NCBI GenBank assembly: GCA_052169645.1
Contig: JBQNCA010000005.1
Coordinates: forward strand, 29,083-93,082
Reading direction: 5' to 3'
Source of the DNA: JAIKWW01 sp052169645
GTDB taxonomy: Bacteria > Bacillota > Clostridia > Peptostreptococcales > Anaerovoracaceae
DNA length: 64,000 nt
Below, one piece after another: positions 46,024 through 54,937 of the stretch (the stretch's first letter is position 1; each line of letters begins with the position of its first letter). The position numbers and the translations under genes are program-made. Under the pieces are notes generated by a model, which made no database searches, was not told the DNA's origin, and worked only from the letters and a program-made list of their open reading frames with translations.

Positions 46024-46785
46024 TTGGCTCAGATTATTGCAATTACTAATCAAAAGGGTGGTGTGGGTAAAACTACTACAGCCGCCGCTTTGACAGCCGG
46101 ACTCACGGACAAAGGACACAGAGTGTTGGGGATAGACTTGGATCCTCAAGGAAATTTAGGTTTCAGCCTTGGAGTTGATATAGAACACGGACGTACCGCC
46201 TACGATATATTAAAATCAAGAGAATTTATACTCCCCGCCATACGGCATACCGCCTATGGCGATGTTATAGCTTCAAATATTCTTCTCAGCTCGGCGGAAC
46301 TTGAGTTAAATCATTCCGGCAGAGAATATTTGTTAAAAGCCGCAGTTGATGATATTCGTCACATGTACGATTTCATAATAATAGACACTCCTCCGGCGCT
46401 CAACATCCTAACAGTTAATGCATACGTATGTGCCGATTCGCTGATAATTCCGATGATTCCGGAAATATTAAGTCTGCTCGGCATAAGCCAACTCAAAGAA
46501 ACCATCGATACTGTAAGAAAATATTATAACAACCGTCTCAGGATTTTAGGAGTGCTTCTGACCAAATTTAACAAACGGCTGAAGCTTACAAGAGAAGTCG
46601 AAGAGATGACAACCGAGATTGCACTGCAGCTCGGAACCGTAGTTCTTGATGAGAGAATACGCACAAGCATAGCTGTTGCAGAAGCCCCTGCACATGCCGA
46701 AAGTATAATGCGTTATGCACCGAGAGCAAATGCAACTCAGGATTATATGTCACTCGTAAATAAAATTTCTGAAGGAGTTCTTTAA
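46024..46785 (+). CDS. ParA/Soj-family ATPase without ParB partner
   Basis: The start is placed at TTG 46024: GGAGG (46011-46015) is 8 bases from it but only 2 from the GTG at 46018. The resulting protein begins MAQIIAITNQKGGVGKTTT, the usual Soj N-terminus with deviant Walker A KGGVGKTT; LDPQGN and IIDTPPAL follow. Length 253. Chromosomal soj is normally followed by parB; here the next gene, 3 bases on, is a ComFB-domain protein. It is not FlhG-like, lacking the N-terminal FlhF-activating extension. A role in positioning flagella, pili or signalling complexes is inference. Confidence 0.88.
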   Translation: MAQIIAITNQKGGVGKTTTAAALTAGLTDKGHRVLGIDLDPQGNLGFSLGVDIEHGRTAYDILKSREFILPAIRHTAYGDVIASNILLSSAELELNHSGREYLLKAAVDDIRHMYDFIIIDTPPALNILTVNAYVCADSLIIPMIPEILSLLGISQLKETIDTVRKYYNNRLRILGVLLTKFNKRLKLTREVEEMTTEIALQLGTVVLDERIRTSIAVAEAPAHAESIMRYAPRANATQDYMSLVNKISEGVL

Positions 46786-46788
46786 TCT

Positions 46789-47640
46789 ATGGCAAAAAAA
46801 AGCAATAAAACATCATACGTTCTCGACCTTATAACTAAAAATGTAGGTGACGAAGATATTGCGGACGAAGATTCCGTAAAGCCTTCATGGATGCCTCCGG
46901 GAGAATTTCAGGAAACCGTAAAAAAACAGGAACCCTCAGTTCACTCGGAATCATATGCCGAACGTGAAGCGGCGAAGGCTCAGATGAATTTGGAAAACAA
47001 ATTGAAAAAGGAATATAAGTCCGTCGATTCAGTAAATTCCGAAAACATTCCAAACTCGGAAAATCAGCAGCGTTTAAAAAAGATGATAGCAGGAGCTTCC
47101 GATGACGATCCGATTTCCGATACGATAAAATCTTCACTTGAAGCTTATATCCATGACGAAATGGTCGAGGAAAATAACAAGAGATATAATTTTTTTTCGA
47201 AAGGAGATGCAAATAAAATGAATAACGATAACGATCGTGTATCCCCGCTCGGCAACAGCTTTGAATACAATCATCCCGATACTGTAAATGCAGAGTTGGA
47301 AAACACCTCACTCGCAGATGACAACAATGACCACAATAATATGGACAGAACGAGTTCTCAAAATTATATTTTTGTAAATGTAGCGGAAGAAATCGTAAGA
47401 AGCAAGGTTCCTTCCATTATGGAGGAGTCCAATATGTGCACCTGTGACAGGTGTACAAACGATGTTGTCGCACTTGCGCTCAACAAGATTCCGCCTCGCT
47501 ACGTTGTAACTCAAAAAGGCAAACTTTATGCACGTATCAACGCATGCCTGCCTCAATATCAGGCGGATCTGCTCGAAGCCATAGTAAGCGCCTGCAAAAC
47601 TGTAAAAGCGAATACACGCCATACACAGACTCCTAAATAA
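46789..47640 (+). CDS. ComFB-domain protein with long disordered N-terminus
   Basis: Residues 192-275 form a ComFB domain: NVAEEIVRSKVPSIMEE, the CxCxxC zinc motif at 217/219/222, and DVVALALNKIPPRYVV. ComFB-family proteins have recently been reported as receptors for cyclic dinucleotides and, in cyanobacteria, to influence pili and competence. Residues 1-190 are low-complexity, rich in Ser, Asp, Asn, Lys and Glu. It is almost certainly co-transcribed with parA. The combination is unusual; ligand and partner are untested. Confidence 0.82.
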   Translation: MAKKSNKTSYVLDLITKNVGDEDIADEDSVKPSWMPPGEFQETVKKQEPSVHSESYAEREAAKAQMNLENKLKKEYKSVDSVNSENIPNSENQQRLKKMIAGASDDDPISDTIKSSLEAYIHDEMVEENNKRYNFFSKGDANKMNNDNDRVSPLGNSFEYNHPDTVNAELENTSLADDNNDHNNMDRTSSQNYIFVNVAEEIVRSKVPSIMEESNMCTCDRCTNDVVALALNKIPPRYVVTQKGKLYARINACLPQYQADLLEAIVSACKTVKANTRHTQTPK

Positions 47641-47718
47641 AAAAGTTTTTTAAGCATTTGCTTGATACATTCAATCACAAGATTTTTTCGACTCATAAGT
47701 TATAACGTGTTTACAAAG

Positions 47719-47762
47719 CCGCTGCAAGCATTGAAAAAACGCTTGCAGCGGTTTTTATTTTT
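47719..47762 (+). terminator. terminator of the parA-comFB operon
   Basis: A perfect 11-bp stem (CCGCTGCAAGC and complement) with 11-base loop is followed by TTTTTATTTTT. A strong intrinsic terminator on the plus strand; it may also block read-through from cheD opposite. Confidence 0.88.
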
Positions 47763-47827
47763 CCGAAACGCCAATTTTAAACTGTAAAATAAAGAATCTG
47801 TTCTTTCATAATTTTAAAATCGAGAAA

Positions 47828-48316
47828 TTACAGCATCTTTTCCGGATGTCCGTAGGACGTAATTTTAGCATCGCCGGTTTCACGATAAAATGTCATCGTA
47901 CGGGCATAATCCTGACCGCAGTCTTCCTTTAAAAGACGGATTCGCTCCTGTGACAGCATATTACGCACCGTTTCGGCATTTCTCATGCCTATATCGCCTA
48001 TATTCTTCATATTAACCATATTGAACATCTTGGCTCCGCCGGCTATCTTCGCAACCAGTCTTGATTTTACGGCTCCCGCTGCCGTCATCTTCTTTATAAG
48101 CTCCGGTATCCCCGTCGTTGCATATTTTGCGTCGTTATCAACATCGCCTCTGCCCCCGGGTTCGGGAAGCATTATATGAACCATTCCTGCTATCTTGCTG
48201 CCCGGATCATAAAGACAAACCCCTATGCAGGAGCCAAGCGCAAAGGTTATGATCCCCTCTTCCTTCGTCGCTACTTTCATATCGGCAATGCCTACCTTTA
48301 ATAAATCTTCACCCAT
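47828..48316 (-). CDS. cheD: chemotaxis receptor deamidase / CheC activator
   Basis: CheD deamidates receptors and binds CheC. Catalytic residues are visible: Cys in GSCIGVCLYD, His in GMVHIMLP, and Thr in the following region. The start is taken at the second Met (MGEDLLKVG), so 162 residues, just after the cheC stop. A weak hairpin (AAAGAA/TTCTTT) follows on the minus strand. Confidence 0.93.
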   Translation of the reverse strand: MGEDLLKVGIADMKVATKEEGIITFALGSCIGVCLYDPGSKIAGMVHIMLPEPGGRGDVDNDAKYATTGIPELIKKMTAAGAVKSRLVAKIAGGAKMFNMVNMKNIGDIGMRNAETVRNMLSQERIRLLKEDCGQDYARTMTFYRETGDAKITSYGHPEKML

Positions 48317-48317
48317 A

Positions 48318-48932
48318 TTATTCCACACCAAGATTTGTCAACATTTTTTTGAGAGAGCCCATATCTAATACCATGAATATATCGCCGGAAACCCGTTTAT
48401 CCTCGATAAGAAAGTTTGCTTTTATCATGACTATATAATCATATTCTTCAGCTACCGAAACAAGCGGAACGCTCAGTATCGCTCCCGCCATATTGATAGT
48501 GTGAGAAGGCACGCTGATATCTATATTCAGTCCGGTCAATTGTGACACTGCATTTACATAGGAACCCATGAGTATATTTCCTATTTCAACTATTGCGGAA
48601 CGATCCATATCGTCCAACTCATCAAAGCTCTCTATAGGCTTCATCATTATAGTGCTCATTACATTTGAAAGAAAATCTTTTTCCTGTATGAACAGCATGA
48701 TTCCGCTCAAGTCTTTGCTTAGCTCAACCAAAACGGCGGAAATAATGTTTTCAGGTCCTCCTAAAAGATTCATTACATTTTCATAATCCAATATTATGAC
48801 CTCGGGAACATCGATATTAATAGGATGTCCCAGCATTTCAGACAGAGCCGTTGCAGCATTGCCCGAACCTATATTTCCTATTTCCCCGAGTACATCGATT
48901 TCCATACTCGTAAGCTTGTTTGAATTATCCAT
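48318..48932 (-). CDS. cheC: CheY-P phosphatase CheC
   Basis: CheC removes phosphate from CheY-P. Both active-site motifs are present: DVLGEIGN and SAIVEIGN. Length 204 is usual. AGGG lies 4 bases before the ATG. Together with FliY the window encodes two CheC-type phosphatases, as in Bacillus subtilis. Confidence 0.94.
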   Translation of the reverse strand: MDNSNKLTSMEIDVLGEIGNIGSGNAATALSEMLGHPINIDVPEVIILDYENVMNLLGGPENIISAVLVELSKDLSGIMLFIQEKDFLSNVMSTIMMKPIESFDELDDMDRSAIVEIGNILMGSYVNAVSQLTGLNIDISVPSHTINMAGAILSVPLVSVAEEYDYIVMIKANFLIEDKRVSGDIFMVLDMGSLKKMLTNLGVE

Positions 48933-48966
48933 ATTTCCCTGTACCTTTCACCTTATTTTTTTAACT

Positions 48967-49689
48967 TCAGTTTCTTAAATTATTTACAGTCTGTATTATC
49001 TGATCCGCTGTGGTTATCATGCGCAGCTCGGCCTGATAGCTCCTCTGTGCTTTTATAACCTCGGTCATTTCATTTGCAAGATTTGAATTTGATTTTTCCA
49101 AAGAACCTGAAAGCAGTTCGGCTTCAGTACTTATATAGGGTTGACCGTTTTTCTCCGAAGGCTGATAAAGCTCATCTCCGAAGCTCAAAATACCCTGATA
49201 ATTTATAAAATCATATATCCCCGGAACAATTTTCTGTTCATCATCGGAGGGATTCACCTGTATTGCCTGCCCCTGAGCATCCAATACAAATTCGCCGTTA
49301 TCCGTCTGAAGATAAAAAGTACCTTCGTCTCCGAACTCTCCAAGAGAAAAATTCCCCTTGCGCGTATAATAAATCTTCTTCTGCTCGTAGTTATAGACAG
49401 CAAAAAATCCTGAACCTTTAATGGCAAAATCATACTTCCAACCGGTTTCCGTCGTAAGTCCCTGTGAAAAATCTATATCGGTTTTTTCCACACGGGCACT
49501 TGAGCCTACTGTAAGATCCGTTATGTTCTCGGGACGATCGTGAATATTACTGTACAGCATATCTGTAAAGGTTGCCTTTTGATTTCTGTAACCGTCCGTA
49601 TTGATATTTGAAATATTGTTCGATATAACGTCTAAACGTTTCTGTTGCTGCTGTGCCCCCACAACGGCATTATAAAAAGCTATATTCAT
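48967..49689 (-). CDS. flgG: flagellar rod protein (FlgF/FlgG family)
   Basis: A 240-residue rod paralogue with N-terminal VVGAQQQQKRLDVISNNISN and C-terminal SNSNLANEMTEVIKAQRSYQ. It is one of two tandem genes comparable to flhO/flhP in Bacillus subtilis. Which is the FlgF and which the FlgG equivalent cannot be decided by eye; the symbol is therefore tentative. GAGG precedes the ATG. Confidence 0.8.
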   Translation of the reverse strand: MNIAFYNAVVGAQQQQKRLDVISNNISNINTDGYRNQKATFTDMLYSNIHDRPENITDLTVGSSARVEKTDIDFSQGLTTETGWKYDFAIKGSGFFAVYNYEQKKIYYTRKGNFSLGEFGDEGTFYLQTDNGEFVLDAQGQAIQVNPSDDEQKIVPGIYDFINYQGILSFGDELYQPSEKNGQPYISTEAELLSGSLEKSNSNLANEMTEVIKAQRSYQAELRMITTADQIIQTVNNLRN

Positions 49690-49806
49690 ATATTCCTCAT
49701 AAATAAATTCACTTGCATTTCACACTTTATACTGAATCAAAAGCTTGGCATCCGATAATGCTTGCGCATCTATAAGCCGAAATCATTAAGTACTCAAACG
49801 GAATTA

Positions 49807-50571
49807 TCATCCTATTCTCGATATTGCAGTAACAGTCTGATTCATCAATTCATCATACATTTTAAGTACCTGAGATGCACTCTGAAATGCTCTCTGAGAT
49901 GAAATCATATCGGCAAACGCATCCGTCAAATCTACATTGGAAGCTTCGAGAAATCCCTGTTTTATATATGAATTGCTGTCCTGTACAATATTGCCCGCAT
50001 CTTCGTTTATAAATGTTCCCTGACCGTATTTTTTCAGCCTGTCGCTGTCTTCAAAACTCACCATGCCTATACTTCCAAGCAATTCATTATTTCCGTTGAA
50101 AAGATTTCCTTTAGAATCTGCTGTAAGCTTGTCGGTCTTTACAATAATATGGCGATTATCTTTTCCCAATACATAGCCGACATTCTGAAGCATCACTGCC
50201 CCGTCACCGTCGAGAGTAAATGAACCGTTTCTGGAGTAATAGGTTTTTCCGTCAAAGCCTTCAACTGCAAAGAAAGCATCTCCGCTTATCGCAAAATCAA
50301 GACTGCGCCCCGTATCCTCAAATGCTCCCTGTTCGTGAACCGTATAAACCTCATCTACCGTTCTCATCATAGCGGCTTCATGCAGTTCCTCTTTTCCGTT
50401 CTTGTTTCGATTGCCGGTCCTGAGCTGCATCCTGTCGTCAAAGGTCTTTGTCATGAGCAAATCCCTCTTATATCCCGGCGTTGAGATATTTCCGAGATTA
50501 TTGCTTATATTGTTCAAAATCCGGTTTTGAGTCAACATTCCGGATGTAAGGTCGTAAAAACCTTTCTGCAT
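49807..50571 (-). CDS. flgF: flagellar rod protein (FlgF/FlgG family)
   Basis: The start is placed at MQKGFYDLTSGMLTQ because GGAGGG lies 9 bases upstream; the 30-residue extension of the longest frame is not rod-like. The 254-residue protein has NNISNNLGNISTPGYKRD and, at the end, SNVDLTDAFADMISSQRAFQ. It follows the sigma-28 gene by about 136 bp and precedes its paralogue. The F versus G label is tentative. Confidence 0.8.
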   Translation of the reverse strand: MQKGFYDLTSGMLTQNRILNNISNNLGNISTPGYKRDLLMTKTFDDRMQLRTGNRNKNGKEELHEAAMMRTVDEVYTVHEQGAFEDTGRSLDFAISGDAFFAVEGFDGKTYYSRNGSFTLDGDGAVMLQNVGYVLGKDNRHIIVKTDKLTADSKGNLFNGNNELLGSIGMVSFEDSDRLKKYGQGTFINEDAGNIVQDSNSYIKQGFLEASNVDLTDAFADMISSQRAFQSASQVLKMYDELMNQTVTAISRIG

Positions 50572-50707
50572 AATTGCAGTCCCTCCTTGAGACTTAATTG
50601 AATATCGGGCTGAAAAATCAGGAGCTTTCCCGGCAGACTGCTTAGAAAACTCCTTTGTCATATTGCCTATAAAAGTAATATCGGCAATTCAATATCAATA
50701 ATTAATG

Positions 50708-51487
50708 CTATTGCATATAAGACATCATAGATAGGCGAAGTTTTTTTATCGCCGATGAATGAAGCTGTGATATACGAGGCTCGCTGACTTCTAAAATCTG
50801 TGCTATTTCCTTCATGCTGAGCTCTTTTCTGTAATATAAAGATATGATATATTGCTCCCTTTCACTCAAATTAAGGACGGCATTTTTCAGAATGTCGTGC
50901 ATCTCTTTCTTCTGCAAAGCCTCCGAAGGCGAATCTTCATTATTGATCACTCCGGAAACAGGCGATGCGTTCAAACTGTCCTGAAATTCCGATACCATGG
51001 AATCCAGAGAAACTACATTATAGAGATTCATCTCTCCTACAGCCTTGTGAAATTTATCTACCGGCATCCCCATATATTCGGCAACATCCCGATCCGACGG
51101 CATATGCCCGTTAATGCCGTACAGTTCCATAGTGGCTTTATCTATATCCTTTGCTTTTTTTCTTACACTCCTCGGAGTCCAGTCCTGCTTTCTGGCTATA
51201 TCGACAATAGTTCCTTTTATTCGCAACGACGCATAGGTTTCAAGCTTTACATTCTTTGATAAGTCAAACTTTTCTATTGCGCCCATAAGTGCGATTATGC
51301 CTTCATTTACAATATCATCAACCTCTGCAAAGCTTATATATACGCCTCTCATCTGTATTGCCACCGCCTTTACAAGATAACTGTAGCGCAATACAAGCTC
51401 CTGCTTCATCTTATTATCGCCGGTTTTTTTATATTCTGCCAGCAACTCCTCATTTGTATACTTATCAAATTCTGCGGAAGGTACCAT
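50708..51487 (-). CDS. fliA: flagellar sigma factor 28 (SigD/FliA/WhiG type)
   Basis: This 259-residue sigma factor directs late flagellar and chemotaxis genes. Region 2 (VDDIVNEGIIALMGAIEKFD, then LETYASLRIKGTIVDIAR) and region 4 (LNLSEREQYIISLYYRKELS then EPRISQLHSSAIKKLR) are clear, and the WTPRSVR motif is typical of this subgroup. GAGGAG is 6 bases before the ATG. No flgM anti-sigma gene is in the window. Confidence 0.95.
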   Translation of the reverse strand: MVPSAEFDKYTNEELLAEYKKTGDNKMKQELVLRYSYLVKAVAIQMRGVYISFAEVDDIVNEGIIALMGAIEKFDLSKNVKLETYASLRIKGTIVDIARKQDWTPRSVRKKAKDIDKATMELYGINGHMPSDRDVAEYMGMPVDKFHKAVGEMNLYNVVSLDSMVSEFQDSLNASPVSGVINNEDSPSEALQKKEMHDILKNAVLNLSEREQYIISLYYRKELSMKEIAQILEVSEPRISQLHSSAIKKLRLSMMSYMQ

Positions 51488-51564
51488 AGTTTACTCCTCA
51501 AACTGCACACCTCATAGATTACACCCACCTGCAGCACCCACACTGCTCACACAGGATTGACCGT

Positions 51565-53691
51565 CTAACCTGTATTTTCCTGCTCGATTTCTATATTGGC
51601 AATAGACTGTATCTGGACATTACTGTCTATCTCATTAAAAGACAACACATAGATATTAGGGAAAAACTGCGCAATCAGGCGATAGAAATATACCCTTATA
51701 ACATGGCTTGTCAAAACTATAGGAATCTGCGACAATTCTCTGAACTTTAATATATTGTTTGAAAGCTGAGTGACTATTCCCTGAATAATCATCGGATCGA
51801 GAGACAAATATATACCCTGGTCTCCTCGAGTCATACTTGAAAGTATGATTTTTTCCAGCTCCGCATCCAAAGTTACAACCCTGAGAGTTCCTGCATCACA
51901 GAATTTACGTGTTATGGTTCTCTTAAGTGCTACTCGTATATTTTCCGTGATCACATCTATATCTTTTGTAGTATTTGCCGAATCTGTTATAGTTTCCAAT
52001 ATAGTAATCATATCCTTTATCGGAATTCCTTCTTTCAGCAAATTGTACAATATTTTTTGCAAACTTGAATAAGATACAATTCCCGGAACGGCTTCACTCA
52101 CCAGTTCCTCAGAAATTTTCTTTGCATTTTCCGTCAAATGCTGCACCTCGGCTCTGCTGAGAAGTTCATGTACGTGTTGCTTTATAGTTTCCGTAAGATG
52201 TGTCAGCATTACGGATAGAGGATCTATAACCGTATAACCGAAGGTCTCCGCCAAATCACGATTTTCCGGCAATATCCACTTGCTCGGTATGCCGTACGCC
52301 GGCTCTACGGTATCTATTCCGTCTATTTCATCCAGAGCGTCGGTCGGCTCAAGCGCAAGGTAATAGTCTATAAGAATTTCTCCCATCGCAACCTGCTCGC
52401 CTTTTATCTTGATTACGTACTGATTTGCATTCAGCATGGAACTGTCCCTGAGTCTTATCGACGGTACTACAAATCCCATTTCCTGCGCATATTGCCTTCG
52501 GAAAATTATAATTCTGTTTATGAGATTTCCGCCGCTGCTTTCATCTACAAGCGGTATGAGGCTGTACCCGAATTCGAGCTCTATCGGCTCTACATTTATC
52601 AGGGAATATATATTATCGACATTTCTGAAATACTCATTTTCATTAAATATTTCTTCCTCTTGGGGGGCTTGACCCGCCGCACCCGCAGAAGCTCCCGGCA
52701 TCACACCTCCGCTTCCCGCCGCAGCCGCCGTGGAGAAATCTTCTTCATCGGGAGTTCTCAGCTTTATACCGCAAAAAATCAGTATAGCTCCTATCAGCAG
52801 CGGTTGGAGCTTCGGCGCTCCCGGCATAAGAATCATCAAAGTAATGACTATGCCTGCAATCATAAGCACTCGGGGCTGAGATTTGAACTGTGTCAGAACA
52901 TCTCCGCTAAGGCTTCCCTCCGATACGGATCTTGTAACTATCATACCTGTTGCCGTCGATATCAACAATGCGGGAATCTGCGATACCAGACCGTCGCCTA
53001 TGGTAGCTATGGTATATTGGTTTAAAACCTCCTGAAAGCTCAGTCCGCCCTGAACCAAACCTATTATAATGCCTGCAACGAAGTTGATTGCCGTCATGAT
53101 TATACTCATGATGGCATCACCCTTTACAATCTTGGTAGCACCGTCCATGGCTCCGTAAAAATCGGATTCCTTTTGAATCTTATGACGGCGCTCTCTCGCC
53201 TGCTCCTCCGTTATAATTCCCGAGCTTAAATCGGCGTCTATAGCCATCTGTTTACCCGGCATGGCGTCGAGGGTAAATCTTGCCGCAACCTCGGAGACTC
53301 GCTCGGCACCTTTTGTAATAACTATGAACTGAACGAGAACTATAATTAGGTAGATTATGATACCCACGACTATATTGCCTTGCAGGACAAATTCACCTAT
53401 GGTTTGAATAACCTTTCCGGCGGAGCCGCCCTCCCTCAGTATGAGCCGTGTAGAGGATATATTGAGCGATATTCTGTAGATTGTGGTTATCAGCAAAAGT
53501 GACGGGAATATTGAAAACTCCAGAGCTTCCGCTATGTACATTGTCATCAGCAAAATCATTAACGAAACAGAAAGATTAATGACTATCGCCATGTCCAAAA
53601 ATGCCGGAGGTAAGGGTAATACCAGCAACAAAACCACAAGAACTACGAAAACCGCCACAACATTATCTGAAATCAGTTTTCTAATTCTCAC
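51565..53691 (-). CDS. flhA: flagellar export gate protein FlhA
   Basis: FlhA is the large export-gate protein that receives chaperone-substrate complexes. The N-terminal half has about eight membrane helices and the family segment LLLITTIYRISLNISSTRLI; the C-terminal cytoplasmic domain begins near 350. Length 708. The start appears to be GTG at 53691 with no good ribosome site, which is odd for an essential gene. flhF and flhG, which usually follow, are absent; the sigma-28 gene follows instead. Confidence 0.95.
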   Translation of the reverse strand: MRIRKLISDNVVAVFVVLVVLLLVLPLPPAFLDMAIVINLSVSLMILLMTMYIAEALEFSIFPSLLLITTIYRISLNISSTRLILREGGSAGKVIQTIGEFVLQGNIVVGIIIYLIIVLVQFIVITKGAERVSEVAARFTLDAMPGKQMAIDADLSSGIITEEQARERRHKIQKESDFYGAMDGATKIVKGDAIMSIIMTAINFVAGIIIGLVQGGLSFQEVLNQYTIATIGDGLVSQIPALLISTATGMIVTRSVSEGSLSGDVLTQFKSQPRVLMIAGIVITLMILMPGAPKLQPLLIGAILIFCGIKLRTPDEEDFSTAAAAGSGGVMPGASAGAAGQAPQEEEIFNENEYFRNVDNIYSLINVEPIELEFGYSLIPLVDESSGGNLINRIIIFRRQYAQEMGFVVPSIRLRDSSMLNANQYVIKIKGEQVAMGEILIDYYLALEPTDALDEIDGIDTVEPAYGIPSKWILPENRDLAETFGYTVIDPLSVMLTHLTETIKQHVHELLSRAEVQHLTENAKKISEELVSEAVPGIVSYSSLQKILYNLLKEGIPIKDMITILETITDSANTTKDIDVITENIRVALKRTITRKFCDAGTLRVVTLDAELEKIILSSMTRGDQGIYLSLDPMIIQGIVTQLSNNILKFRELSQIPIVLTSHVIRVYFYRLIAQFFPNIYVLSFNEIDSNVQIQSIANIEIEQENTG

Positions 53692-53722
53692 TTAAACGCA
53701 CCATTATACCTATACTTATAAA

Positions 53723-53759
53723 AATCGGCTGCGACATATTTTGCCACCGCAGCCCGATT
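53723..53759 (-). terminator. terminator after flgB
   Basis: On the minus strand AATCGG-CTGCG pairs with CGCAG-CCGATT (11 bp with one bulged base), 14-base loop, then TTTATAAG. It separates flgB from flhA. A TATAAT at 53708-53703 further along could serve flhA but lacks a -35 box. Confidence 0.75.
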
Positions 53760-53775
53760 AAACCAATTCAAATAA

Positions 53776-54174
53776 TCACTGTCCCGTAATAGCTGTTCTC
53801 AGGCGTTGAAATTCTTGAGAGATCTGCCTTATCGAATACTGATACTGCAGCTGAGTTCGTGCAATTTCCACAAATTCCGAATCTAAATCGACATTGTTGT
53901 TATCCTCTCTGGCAGTTTCGGAATAGTCCCTGAAAACCAATGACTTTGTATTATTTATTGCATCATCCACATCCGCCAAAACCTTTGAACGTGTTGTTGC
54001 ATTTTTCCCCGATTTAAGCTTTTCTGCAAGCCTGTCTTCAAAAGACACCCATTTAGCCTTATAATTCGGCGTATCAACATTTGCAATATTTTCCAGAGAG
54101 TACCTCTGACTCATCCAAAGATTATCAAGACTCCTTTTAGTGAGCTTCAGAGAATTTGTATTCAACCAATCCAT
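53776..54174 (-). CDS. flgB: flagellar proximal rod protein, stand-alone
   Basis: FlgB is the innermost rod subunit. The start is ATG 54174 with GGAG 7 bases before; a preceding TTG is less likely. The 132-residue protein has NIANVDTPNYKAKWVSFED and ends with FVEIARTQLQYQYSIRQISQ. Most Firmicutes have flgB-flgC-fliE together; here flgB is on its own, with a terminator behind it, 12.5 kb from flgC. Confidence 0.92.
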   Translation of the reverse strand: MDWLNTNSLKLTKRSLDNLWMSQRYSLENIANVDTPNYKAKWVSFEDRLAEKLKSGKNATTRSKVLADVDDAINNTKSLVFRDYSETAREDNNNVDLDSEFVEIARTQLQYQYSIRQISQEFQRLRTAITGQ

Positions 54175-54293
54175 CAAGGCACTCCTTTCAAAAAAATAAC
54201 AAATTTAGCAATGTTTCAGTTATATTTTAACATCATATCTTAAACTTTTCATCTAAAATTTTAATTGTGATGAAACAAAGCATCATTTTATAC

Positions 54294-54860
54294 TTACGAC
54301 AGTATTCCGAGATGAAGTAAAAGTATTCTTATTCCTATTATTATGAGAATCAATCCGCCCGCTATCTGCGCTTTCTTCTTATAAACGAATCCGAAAGCAG
54401 CCCCCATTTTGATTCCCGCCGCCGACAGTATAAAGGTGACTCCCCCTATAACCGCAGCCGCCGCTGCAATATTCACTTCAAGAAACGAAAGCGTTATTCC
54501 CGTGGCAAATGCATCTATGCCGGTTGCCAAAGCCAGAGGAAACATGACGGCAGCTCCGAATACGGCATCGTTTTTCTTTCTATGATATCCCGAAAATCCT
54601 TCACGAATCATATTCAATCCTATCATGGTTAAAAGTATAAAAGCTATCCAATGATCCACATCCTCTATATAACCTTTAAACGCAGTTCCTGAAAAATATC
54701 CTGCAACAGGCATAAGAGCCTGAAATCCTCCAAACCACAAACCTGAAATCGTCATTTCCTTCAATCCCGATTCAGGACTTGCCAACCCTTTACATACCGC
54801 TGCGGCAAACGCATCCATAGCTAACGCCGCTCCCAAAAAAAATAATTCTATAAGGCTCAT
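54294..54860 (-). CDS. mntP: MntP-type manganese efflux pump
   Basis: A 188-residue membrane protein with six helices in two repeats, each with an Asp-containing motif: AMDAFAAAVCKG (about 14-25) and GIDAFATGITLS (about 114-125). This matches the MntP (former DUF204) family that exports manganese. The related YtaF subfamily is less likely given the first motif. No manganese riboswitch (yybP-ykoY) fits upstream: only about 40 bp separate the gene from a terminator. GGAGG precedes the ATG. Confidence 0.85.
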   Translation of the reverse strand: MSLIELFFLGAALAMDAFAAAVCKGLASPESGLKEMTISGLWFGGFQALMPVAGYFSGTAFKGYIEDVDHWIAFILLTMIGLNMIREGFSGYHRKKNDAVFGAAVMFPLALATGIDAFATGITLSFLEVNIAAAAAVIGGVTFILSAAGIKMGAAFGFVYKKKAQIAGGLILIIIGIRILLLHLGILS

Positions 54861-54899
54861 ATATCCTCCACATTCTCAAATACATAATATCACTAAAAA

Positions 54900-54930
54900 T
54901 GACCGTACAGAAATGAAATCTACACGGTCA
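54900..54930 (-). terminator. terminator of the subtilase gene
   Basis: TGACCGT and ACGGTCA form a 7-bp stem around a 17-base loop, followed on the minus strand by TTTTT. It starts close to the subtilase stop. Confidence 0.75.
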
Positions 54931-54937
54931 CTTTATA

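Noticed and set aside
46024..46785. ParA gene as FlhG (flagellar number regulator)
   Set aside because: It lacks the N-terminal FlhF-activating extension, starts as a Soj-type protein, and has no flhF neighbour.
54861..54899. manganese riboswitch before mntP
   Set aside because: The space between the preceding terminator and the gene is about 40 bp, too short for the yybP-ykoY aptamer.
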